Part shown: piece after piece, positions 52,790 through 59,859 of the stretch | How the letters are laid out: each line of letters starts with the position of its first letter | How positions within the stretch are numbered: the first letter of the stretch is position 1 | Origin: Comamonas thiooxydans | Lineage (GTDB): Bacteria > Pseudomonadota > Gammaproteobacteria > Burkholderiales > Burkholderiaceae_C | Length of the DNA stretch: 64,000 nt | Assembly (NCBI RefSeq): GCF_002157685.2 | Contig: NZ_AP026738.1 | Location: forward strand, 2,852,001 to 2,916,000 | Direction of reading: 5' to 3' | Notes under the pieces: model-generated | Database searches by the model: none | Told to the model about the DNA's origin: nothing | What the model saw: the letters and a program-made list of their open reading frames with translations, nothing else | Made by a program: the position numbers and the translations under genes

Positions 52790-53065
52790 TCACTTCTTGA
52801 CGCTGGACGGATAGCCTGCGTCTTCGGTGGCCTTGGTCAGCTTCTGCACGCTGGCCTTGGCATCATCGAAGGTGACAACCGCTTCGCGTGTCTCGAAGGT
52901 CACGTTAACTTTGCTGACGCCTTCGACCTTGGAAATCGCCTTCTTGACGGTGATCGGACAAGCGGAGCAGGTCATGCCCGGTACGGACAGCGTGACGGTC
53001 TGGGTGGCGGCCCACACGGGGGCAACAACGGCAGCGATGGCGAGAGAGGCAAACAGTTTTTTCAT
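52790..53065 (-). CDS. merP: MerP, periplasmic mercury-binding protein
   Basis: 91 residues. The signal peptide is LFASLAIAAVVAPVWA and the metal motif GMTCSACPITVKKAI. It captures Hg(II) in the periplasm and hands it to MerT. It lies 15 bp after merT and 71 bp before merA. Confidence 0.96.
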   Translation of the reverse strand: MKKLFASLAIAAVVAPVWAATQTVTLSVPGMTCSACPITVKKAISKVEGVSKVNVTFETREAVVTFDDAKASVQKLTKATEDAGYPSSVKK

Positions 53066-53080
53066 GATGAACTCCTGTGA

Positions 53081-53431
53081 TTAATAGAAAAATGGCATGA
53101 CGTAGGGAAATCCGAGCGCGACCAGAACCAGCGCGGCCACGACCCAGAAAATGAGCTTGTAAGTAGCGCGCACTTGGGGAATCGCACACACATCCCCTGG
53201 TTTGCAGGCTTGCGCCGGTCGGTAGATGCGCCGCCAGGCGAAAAACAGCGCCACCAACGCCGCGCCGATGAAGATCGGGCGATAAGGTTCCAACACCGTC
53301 AAGTTGCCGATCCAAGCGCCGCTGAACCCCAGGGCGATCAGAACCAGCGGCCCCAGGCAGCAAGCCGAGGCGAGGATGGCGGCTAGCCCGCCAGTGAAGA
53401 GCGCCCCGCGCCCGTTTTGAGGTTCAGACAT
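53081..53431 (-). CDS. merT: MerT, mercuric ion inner-membrane transporter
   Basis: 116 residues with three membrane helices. The first contains the Cys pair [14 protein letters not shown]; a cytoplasmic loop has CKPGDVC. It is the first gene of the leftward mer operon and is followed by merP. Confidence 0.96.
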   Translation of the reverse strand: MSEPQNGRGALFTGGLAAILASACCLGPLVLIALGFSGAWIGNLTVLEPYRPIFIGAALVALFFAWRRIYRPAQACKPGDVCAIPQVRATYKLIFWVVAALVLVALGFPYVMPFFY

Positions 53432-53466
53432 ACGCTTGTCCTTTCAAATCTGGATTGGATAGCTTA

Positions 53467-53497
53467 AGCTTACTTCCGTACCAATGTACGGAGTCAA
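53467..53497 (-). promoter_or_regulatory. mer promoter-operator (MerR site)
   Basis: -35 TTGACT (complement of 53492-53497) and -10 TAAGCT (complement of 53467-53472) are separated by the overlong 19-bp spacer typical of MerR-controlled promoters. The spacer holds the dyad TCCGTAC-N4-GTACGGA (53475-53492). Confidence 0.95.
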
Positions 53498-53502
53498 GCG
53501 AT

Positions 53503-53937
53503 ATGGAAAAAAATTTGGAGAATCTGACTATTGGCGTTTTCGCCAAGGCGGCCGGGGTCAACGTGGAAACAATCCGGTTCTATCAGCGCAAGGGCTTGTT
53601 GCCGGAGCCGGACAAGCCCTATGGCAGCATCCGCCGCTATGGCGAGGCGGATGTGACGCGGGTGCGCTTCGTGAAATCAGCCCAGCGGCTCGGATTCAGC
53701 CTCGACGAGATCGCAGAGCTGCTGAGGCTGGATGACGGCACCCACTGCGAGGAAGCCAGCAGCCTGGCCGAGCACAAGCTTCAGGACGTGCGCGAAAAAA
53801 TGACCGACCTGGCGCGCATGGAAACCGTGCTATCCGAACTTGTGTTCGCCTGCCATGCGCGGCAAGGGAACGTTTCTTGCCCGCTGATTGCTTCGCTGCA
53901 AGGGGAGAAAGAGCCGCGTGGTGCCGACGCGGTGTAG
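53503..53937 (+). CDS. merR: MerR, mercury-responsive regulator
   Basis: 144 residues. The helix-turn-helix is [19 protein letters not shown]. The Hg-binding cysteines are in [16 protein letters not shown] and NVSCPLI. It activates merTPADE by twisting the 19-bp-spaced promoter and represses itself. The start ATG 53503 gives the standard protein; an upstream frame reads through the operator. Confidence 0.97.
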   Translation: MEKNLENLTIGVFAKAAGVNVETIRFYQRKGLLPEPDKPYGSIRRYGEADVTRVRFVKSAQRLGFSLDEIAELLRLDDGTHCEEASSLAEHKLQDVREKMTDLARMETVLSELVFACHARQGNVSCPLIASLQGEKEPRGADAV

Positions 53938-53953
53938 CCGAGGGTAGTTACGC

Positions 53954-53991
53954 CTTAGCGTGCTTTATTTTCCGTTTTCTGAGACGACCCC
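53954..53991 (-). repeat. Right terminal inverted repeat of the Tn501-like element
   Basis: 38 bp, CTTAGCGTGC at the inner edge to GAGACGACCCC at the outer edge; it pairs with 45738-45775 at 37/38 positions. Confidence 0.95.
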
Positions 53992-54195
53992 GAGTTTGTT
54001 CAGGAAGGCGGAAAATACGTCATTACTTCAGTGAAGTAAGAACAATGATCGAGCCGCGGCGCCTTCCGGTCCACCTCTCAGACTGGAACTCGCCGCGTCC
54101 GCCGCGCATGCTGCCACACGGTTGTAAGGCAGATCAAGCGCCCTGGCTGCGAGCTTGGGCGTCGGACAAACGCTCGACGGTCTCGAATCGACGGC
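53992..54195. other. Gap right of the mercury transposon with a 17-bp palindrome
   Basis: No gene is apparent. TTACTTCA-G-TGAAGTAA (54023-54039) is a perfect palindrome and could be an operator left over from an interrupted locus. A rightward frame through the transposon end is not coding. Confidence 0.45.
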
Positions 54196-54468
54196 TTAAG
54201 GCGTGCGGGTGGAGGGATGTCCGGATGGTGCAGCGCGGCGTGCGGCGTCATCTGCGGCTGAGCGCGCGGTTAGCATGCGACCGGCCGCGTCGACCTTCAC
54301 CAGGCCGAGCCGGGGGTGGCTCCAGTAGCGCGCCTTTCCCTTCGCGGCCTGCACTTTGGCCGGAGACGCTTGATCGCGCACTTCGTTGTCGGTGGGCGCG
54401 GAGAAAGATGCCGCGGAAGCCAGCGACAGTGCCGCGGCAAGGATGGAAGCAAAAAGTTTGTTGGACAT
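54196..54468 (-). CDS. Small secreted protein divergent from the two-component system
   Basis: 90 residues: signal peptide (LFASILAAALSLASAASFSA) and a basic mature part (SPAKVQAAKGKARYWSHPRL). No family was recognised. ATG 54468 was preferred because the signal peptide begins there. It is divergent from the response regulator gene 193 bp away, so it may be a target of that regulator. Periplasmic metal-response proteins of this size occur near such systems, but no metal-binding motif beyond a few His is visible. Confidence 0.6.
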   Translation of the reverse strand: MSNKLFASILAAALSLASAASFSAPTDNEVRDQASPAKVQAAKGKARYWSHPRLGLVKVDAAGRMLTARSAADDAARRAAPSGHPSTRTP

Positions 54469-54661
54469 GGTCTCAACCCTCATCATTGGTTGACGAAAAC
54501 GTCAGCAGACTGACGACCTCACTCGGACCCAAGCGATTGGTGTGCGTCGAGATGAGAGGAAGTTTGGAATCCGGCGAGCCACCAGAATGTGATGCGTCGA
54601 TGACATTTTTGTAATCTGGGAAAACTCCGCTTTGGGAGCGCCCGCAAAGCCGTTCAAGAAC

Positions 54662-55336
54662 ATGAAAATCCTGTTGATCGAAGACGAAGCGAGTGCCGCG
54701 GCCTACCTGAAGCAGGGCCTCACCGAGAGCGGATTCACGGCGGAGGTTGCCACCAATGGCAGCGATGGCCTGCACGCAGCTATGACCGGCGACCATGACC
54801 TGGTGGTCTTGGACGTGATGCTCCCCGGCATCGACGGCTTCGCGGTGCTGTCCGCGCTTCGAACGTCCAAGCAAACACCGGTGTTAATGCTGACTGCACG
54901 CTCCAAGGTCGATGACAAGCTCAAGGGCTTCGATCTCGGCGCCGACGACTACCTGGTCAAGCCGTTCCAATTCCCGGAGCTGATCGCGCGCATCCGCGCA
55001 CTCCTCAAGCGCGGGACCAAGGTGGCGTTCGACGACGTACTGCGCATCGCGGATCTAGAGGTCGATTCCGTCAGGCACCACGCGACCCGGGCCGGCCAGC
55101 GCATCGATTTGACGGCCAAGGAGTTCGCCTTGCTAGTGCTGTTCATGCGCAAGAGCGGCGAGGTGCTATCCAGAACGCAGATTGCTTCGCTGGTATGGGA
55201 CATTAACTTCGATTCTGACACGAACGTCGTGGACGTGGCGGTGCGACGCCTGCGCATCAAGATCAGCGACCCCTTCGAGACGAAACTGATCCATACCGTG
55301 CGTGGCGTGGGCTATGTCTTCGAGCCTCGGTCATGA
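54662..55336 (+). CDS. OmpR-family response regulator (CzcR/CopR-like)
   Basis: 224 residues. The receiver domain has the acidic pair IEDE, the phospho-acceptor Asp in VVLDVMLPG (about residue 51), Thr in MLTARSKVDD and Lys in YLVKPF. The C-terminal winged helix contains LTAKEFALLVLFMRKSGEVL and TNVVDVAVRRLRIKI. Closest in pattern to regulators of heavy-metal resistance. It overlaps the sensor kinase start by 4 bp. The adjacent CzcE-like gene supports a metal stimulus. Confidence 0.9.
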   Translation: MKILLIEDEASAAAYLKQGLTESGFTAEVATNGSDGLHAAMTGDHDLVVLDVMLPGIDGFAVLSALRTSKQTPVLMLTARSKVDDKLKGFDLGADDYLVKPFQFPELIARIRALLKRGTKVAFDDVLRIADLEVDSVRHHATRAGQRIDLTAKEFALLVLFMRKSGEVLSRTQIASLVWDINFDSDTNVVDVAVRRLRIKISDPFETKLIHTVRGVGYVFEPRS

Positions 55337-56736
55337 GGCTAAAAAGCCTGTCGGTACGGCTCGCGCTGTGGGTCGGCCTGTTGGGCCTGCTGCAGGGGGC
55401 CGGTGTTCTGTGGTTTTCTTATCTCACGATGCAGCAGGAGCTGGGGTCGCAACGGCGGCTCGTGCTGCGTGACAAGGTCGACCAGGCCCAACAATTGATC
55501 GGCGACATGCCTGACGATGCGGCCATTCGCGGAAAGGCCTTCGAGCTTGTGGATCTCGTCACTGGACACGCCGAGTTGCATCTGGCGATTGCGCGACAAG
55601 GGTCCACCGAGCCGACGGTCGCGTTCAGCCGCGAAGCCAGTGAATCGCTGAAGCGGTTGAAGGACGACATCTGGGGAACCGACGCATTCCTGGAATGGCG
55701 CGCGCAAACCAGCGGTGCGCCGATGCTGTCGCAGGCCGGAGCCGTGCAACTTAAAAGTGGTGAAGCCTACGAGATCGTCGTCACCGTCGAGCGCAGCGAA
55801 GACCAGCGGCTGTTGCGCAGCTTGCTGGTCACCGCGCTGACCGCGGCACCATTCGGCTTGGCTGTGGTGATCGGCAGTGCTCTGGCCATCGTCATTTTTG
55901 GCCTGCGGCCGTTGCGACGCTTCCAGAAGACTGCCACCGACATCACGGCCCGCAACCTCTCGGCGCGGATTGACTCGAGGGGCCTGCCCACCGAGCTGCA
56001 AGGCCTTTGCCACGCGTTCAATACCATGCTGGAGCGCCTGGATAACGGCATGCACCGGCTGTCCGAGTTTTCGGAAGACCTAGCGCATGAGCTGCGTACG
56101 CCTCTGGCAACGCTGCTGGGGCGCACTCAGGTCGTGCTGTCGCATCCGCGCTCAGTCGAGCAACTGACGAACCTGCTTGAAAACAACGTCGACGAATTGC
56201 AGCGGCTCGGGCGACTGGTTTCAGACATGCTGTTTCTGGCACAGGCCGACAATGCGCAAACGGCCCTGGAGCGGCGCGAACTTGATCTGGCTGACCAGGC
56301 GCGCATCGTCGCCGAGTTTCTGCAACTGCTGGCCGACGAGCGCGGCATCGAGATCTTGGTGGAAGGTAGCGCGCGCGTGATAGTCGACGGCGGTCTGGTG
56401 CAACGGGCGATCACCAACCTGCTGTCCAATGCCGTGCGCCATGGTGCGCTGGGCATGCCGGTGACCGTAAATGTGTCCTATGCCGACGATCTCGATGCGG
56501 TGCTGGTGGTGACCAATTACGGGGAACCGATCCCGCCCGCACAGCTGGAGCGGCTCTTCGATCGCTTCTACCGCGTGGACAACTCGCGTGCCCGCGATCT
56601 GGGCGGCACCGGACTCGGGCTGGCAATCGTTAAAGCAATCATGGGACTTCATGGCGGGAGGGTTACGGCCAACAGCAGTGCCAGTGGCGAAACGCGCTTC
56701 ACGCTCTACCTTCCGCGGGGGAACCAGGGTCTGTGA
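55333..56736 (+). CDS. Heavy-metal sensor histidine kinase (CzcS/CopS-like)
   Basis: 467 residues. Two membrane helices (about residues 10-30 and 160-185) enclose a periplasmic sensor of about 130 residues. A HAMP domain follows. The phospho-His is in SEDLAHELRTPLATLLG (about residue 257), the N box is NLLSNAVRHGA and the G box GGTGLGLAIVKAI. It phosphorylates the upstream response regulator. The start ATG overlaps the regulator stop codon (ATGA). Confidence 0.92.
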   Translation: MRLKSLSVRLALWVGLLGLLQGAGVLWFSYLTMQQELGSQRRLVLRDKVDQAQQLIGDMPDDAAIRGKAFELVDLVTGHAELHLAIARQGSTEPTVAFSREASESLKRLKDDIWGTDAFLEWRAQTSGAPMLSQAGAVQLKSGEAYEIVVTVERSEDQRLLRSLLVTALTAAPFGLAVVIGSALAIVIFGLRPLRRFQKTATDITARNLSARIDSRGLPTELQGLCHAFNTMLERLDNGMHRLSEFSEDLAHELRTPLATLLGRTQVVLSHPRSVEQLTNLLENNVDELQRLGRLVSDMLFLAQADNAQTALERRELDLADQARIVAEFLQLLADERGIEILVEGSARVIVDGGLVQRAITNLLSNAVRHGALGMPVTVNVSYADDLDAVLVVTNYGEPIPPAQLERLFDRFYRVDNSRARDLGGTGLGLAIVKAIMGLHGGRVTANSSASGETRFTLYLPRGNQGL

Positions 56737-56901
56737 CCGATCCTCGGGCTTATGTATTTCGCATAGGAACATACCAGCCCGAGTCGAATCGAGAAGTAGC
56801 GCTGCATGCGAAGAGACCCTCCCAACTAAACTTTTGGGCTGGCCCTGCGGTGGATGCGCTCCAGATGAAGGGCCGTTTGGTTTTCGTCAGCGCCGGATGT
56901 G

Positions 56902-57246
56902 TCAGTGACGATTGAGGACGTTGCGGCCCACATACACCTTGTAGTCTTTGGCGCTGAATCCGGCCGGTGCAATTTTTGCCAAATCCAACGCGCGGCTAGG
57001 AAGGCCATTGAAGGTCCACGCAAATTGCTTGGCGCCATCTGCGCGGAAGATGAGCGTTTCGCCATAGTTGACGTTGGCGTATTTCGTGGTATTCAAGTCG
57101 ACCACACGGGCAGTGGCGCCGGCAGTCGCCGGTTGGCCATAAAGCGACTCACCGTTTCGAAACGTGTCGGCGGCGGCAGCACTGCCAAGGGAAGCAGCGA
57201 CCGCTACTGCGAAGGCGGCTTGACGAATGATGTGAAAGTTGTTCAT
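56902..57246 (-). CDS. czcE: CzcE-like periplasmic heavy-metal protein
   Basis: 114 residues. A signal peptide (AAFAVAVAASLGSAAA) precedes DTFRNGESLYGQPATAGATA, TKYANVNYGETLIFRADG, FAWTFNG and APAGFSAKDYKVYVG, the pattern of the CzcE family (copper/metal-binding periplasmic protein first known from the czc locus of Cupriavidus). ATG 57246 has GGGAG. It is convergent with the sensor kinase gene. No efflux genes (czcCBA, czcD) occur in the window, so it is an orphan of a larger metal locus. Confidence 0.78.
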   Translation of the reverse strand: MNNFHIIRQAAFAVAVAASLGSAAAADTFRNGESLYGQPATAGATARVVDLNTTKYANVNYGETLIFRADGAKQFAWTFNGLPSRALDLAKIAPAGFSAKDYKVYVGRNVLNRH

Positions 57247-57455
57247 GGAAACTCCCATTGGTTGGTCAGGTGGCCTCATTGCTGAGGGGAAAGTAGCCGT
57301 AACGGCACTGGAATGAACTTTAGATTGCTGACCCAAACAAAACGGAGTCCGTCAAATGACAAATTCGTCCTTTTTTGAAGCCAGAGATTCAGTGAAAGAT
57401 GAACAACCGACGAGTTGAGAATGTTCTGGCCTTCTCCTGAGTGTCAGAGCCAAGA
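57247..57455. other. Gap between the CzcE-like gene and the IS element
   Basis: 209 bp without a gene; contains the czcE-like promoter region. No target duplication or remnant could be matched to the right flank of the IS. Confidence 0.4.
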
Positions 57456-58489
57456 GGCGCTGTTGCATAAATCGTCACTTGCCGTCAGGTAGCCTTGGGT
57501 GATGAGTCAGCCACCGCATTCCAAGCCCCGCTACCGCACCACCAACTGGAAGCAGTACAACGCTGCGCTCAAAGCGCGAGGCTCTCTGACTATTTGGCTG
57601 GACAAAGGTATGTCATGGTTTGCCGCTGCCAGCGGCAAGCGCGGGCGCAGTCCGCAGTTCTCCGATGCCGCCATCCAGTTTTGCCTGACCATAAAGAACC
57701 TGTTTGGCTTGGCTTTGCGGCAAACCACCGGTTTTGTGCAATCTCTACTGGCCTTGTCTGGGTTGTCGTGGTTTGCTCCGGACTTCAGCACGCTGTGCCG
57801 TCGGCAGCGTAGCCTGGATGTACAGGTGGCGTACCGACCCAGCTCGGCTGGACTGAACTTGCTGCTCGACTCCACGGGAATCAAGTTCCTGGGGGAAGGC
57901 GAATGGAAGTGCAAGAAGCATGGAGCAGAACGTCGACGTCAATGGCGCAAGCTGCACATCGGTATTGATGCTCAGACACTGCAGGTGCGGGCTATCTTGC
58001 GTCACCTCCAACAACGTGACCGATGCTGCGGTCGTGCCGCAATTGTTGGCGCAGCTGCCGACAGATGAGCCCTTGCTGAGTGTCACAGGCGATGGTGCTT
58101 ATGACACTCAGCCGGTATACGCTGCAGTGATGGGATGCAACGCCATGCCCATCATTCCTCCGAGAAAGAATGCCCGGATGCGCAAAGGCGCTGCCTTTGT
58201 TCACCGCAATGCGGCTATCGCCGCATGCCAGCGCTTCGGACGCAAGTTATGGAAAAGCTGGAGTGGGTATCACCGCCGCAGTTTGGTGGAAACCAAGATG
58301 TACTGAATCAAGCGACTGGGCGAGCGGGTGATGTCCAGAACGTTCGAACGCCAAGTCAATGAACTACATGTCCGAGTTGCCATACTGAATCGATTCACTG
58401 AACTGGGCTGTCCCCAGACGGTGGCTGTGGCATAGCCACGTCTGGGGTTAGGGGAAATCTGGCCCCGAGCTGATTTGTGCAACAGCGCC
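57456..58489 (+). mobile_element. IS903-like insertion sequence (IS5 family), degenerate
   Basis: 1034 bp bounded by inverted repeats GGCGCTGTTGCATAAATC (57456-57473) and the complement of 58472-58489, differing at one position (T/C). The ends resemble IS903 ends. The 9-bp flanks (left GAGCCAAGA, right GCGCAGCCC) do not match, so there is no target duplication. The transposase is broken (next entry). The right end abuts an IS110-family remnant. Confidence 0.85.
57502..58435 (+). pseudogene. IS5-family transposase with frameshift and nonsense codon
   Basis: Frame 1 encodes the N-terminal half: KPRYRTTNWKQYNAALKARG, FCLTIKNLFGLALRQTTGF and LDSTGIKFLGEGEWKCKKHG, with the first catalytic Asp. 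Around 57,985-58,000 homology jumps to another frame (VTSNNVTDAAVVPQLLAQLP, TGDGAYDTQPVYAAV, then GYHRRSLVETKMY), which carries the second Asp and the Glu. There a TGA replaces the residue after KMY (Cys in relatives), and similarity continues (IKRLGERVMSRTFERQVNEL) to 58435. At least two disabling changes are present, so this copy cannot transpose by itself. Confidence 0.88.
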
Positions 58490-59025
58490 GCGCAGCCCGC
58501 ATTGCGCTGCAGCGTGCACTCATGCATTGGAAAGAGCTCGATGAACATCTTCACTGGTGTGAGCATCGTATTACCGCTCACTGTAAAGAAGATGCACAGG
58601 TGCAGCGAGCTGCCGCCATCAAGGGCTTGGGGCCACTCACTGCATCAGCGATGGTCGCCACTGTGGGCGACTTCAAGCAGTTTAAGAACGGTGCACAGTT
58701 TGCCGCCAGGCTTGGCTTGACACCTCGGCAAAACTCCAGCGGGGGCAAATCCAATCTAGGTGCCATCACCAAACGAGTCGATAGTTACCTGCGCACTTTA
58801 CTGGTGCAAGGAGCCAAGGCCGTAGTGCTGACCGGCAAACACAACCTTGATCCCATCTCTCAATGGGTGATGGCCTTGAGGCAGCGCAGTGGCTGGCAAA
58901 AGGCCGTCGTGGCTTTAGCCAACAAAATGCACGCATCCTGTGGGCGCTCATGACACAGGAGCGTACCTACGAAGCAGCCCATATCAGCGAAAGTCCCAGG
59001 CCACCCGTCTCTGCCGTTGCCTGAG
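58490..59025 (+). pseudogene. IS110-family transposase remnant (C-terminal part)
   Basis: From the IS903-like right end, the frame reads ALMHWKELDEHLHWCEHRIT, IKGLGPLTASAMVATVGDF, FAARLGLTPRQNSSGGKSN and YLRTLLVQGAKAVVLTGK, the C-terminal Transposase_20 region of IS110/IS116/IS902 proteins. The N-terminal DEDD half is missing. Near 58,920 a one-base deletion in an A run shifts the frame; the continuation (NARILWALMTQERTYEAAH) is found in the next frame up to the stop at 59025. Left truncation and frameshift make it non-functional. Confidence 0.85.
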
Positions 59026-59253
59026 ACAGGCACTTCAACATGCCAGACGTGAAATCAAAGATGCAATGAACAGGTTAGACCAGCAGCAGGCAAGCTCGGT
59101 TGTTGCATTGTGAGTCGCAAGACGTCACGAGATATGAATGGAGCCCTGCTGCGCGGTTTGTTTCTGGGGGCGCACACCTCGTGCCTAACCTCGTCTGTAC
59201 AAATCTCTTCCGAGTAGAACTCTTGGGTTCGCTGAGTAGACGACCGATATCTT
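59026..59253. other. Gap between the IS110 remnant and the metal regulator gene
   Basis: 228 bp. The left part is probably the 3' end of the IS110-type element; the rest holds no recognisable gene. Confidence 0.4.
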
Positions 59254-59673
59254 TCATAACATCCTTGGCTCCGGACTTTGCAACGCCGACGACAGGCCAT
59301 CGAGTATTCCACACAGCTCGACGACCTGCCCGGAACAGCATTGCGCTCTGAGGGCGATCAACTGTCCCTCAAGAGCCTTCAGCTCCTCAATGCGTTTGAC
59401 TAGCTGGAGGATATGTTTGTCCAGAAGCTCATTTACCTCGCCACAAGGTTCACGCTGCCTATCTTTCAATTGAAGTAAAGACCGGATATCGTCCAGCCCA
59501 ATATCCAGCGAGCGGCAATTTCGCACAAACGCTAGTCGCTGGACGTGCGATTCGTCATATCGCCTGTAGTTGCCTGCCGTGCGCGCTGCAAGCGGCAGTA
59601 ATCCCTCCTGCTCGTAGAAACGAATTGTTGGGATCTGCACCCCAGTCGCACTGGCCAATTCACCGATCTTCAT
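59254..59673 (-). CDS. MerR-family Pb/Cd-type regulator (PbrR/CadR-like)
   Basis: 139 residues. The helix-turn-helix is LASATGVQIPTIRFYEQEGL; then YRRYDESHVQRLAFV. The metal-binding cysteines are in REPCGEVNELL (dimer helix) and RAQCCSGQVVELC near the C terminus, as in PbrR/CadR. It would activate the divergent P-type ATPase gene through the 19-bp-spaced promoter at 59707-59737. Its tail (after CGILDGLSS) lacks the His-rich end of Pseudomonas CadR. Confidence 0.9.
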   Translation of the reverse strand: MKIGELASATGVQIPTIRFYEQEGLLPLAARTAGNYRRYDESHVQRLAFVRNCRSLDIGLDDIRSLLQLKDRQREPCGEVNELLDKHILQLVKRIEELKALEGQLIALRAQCCSGQVVELCGILDGLSSALQSPEPRML

Positions 59674-59706
59674 TATGTATTCCCAGACGCTAATTGCGGG
59701 TTTCCC

Positions 59707-59737
59707 TTGACTCTCAATCTACTTTAGGGTTTTTAAT
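59707..59737 (+). promoter_or_regulatory. MerR-type promoter-operator of the metal ATPase gene
   Basis: -35 TTGACT (59707-59712) and -10 TTTAAT (59732-59737) with a 19-bp spacer. The spacer contains an imperfect ACTCT...AGGGT dyad, as at pbr/cad promoters. Confidence 0.82.
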
Positions 59738-59859
59738 CATGCGCTAGATGGCCTCCGAGGTCAAGTGACGGCGTGATGACCTACCAGAGTGCGCAGCCGC
59801 ACCAGATGCCGTTGCTTCGTGCAGCGAACCAAAGATCAGAAATTCAAGGACAACTGACT

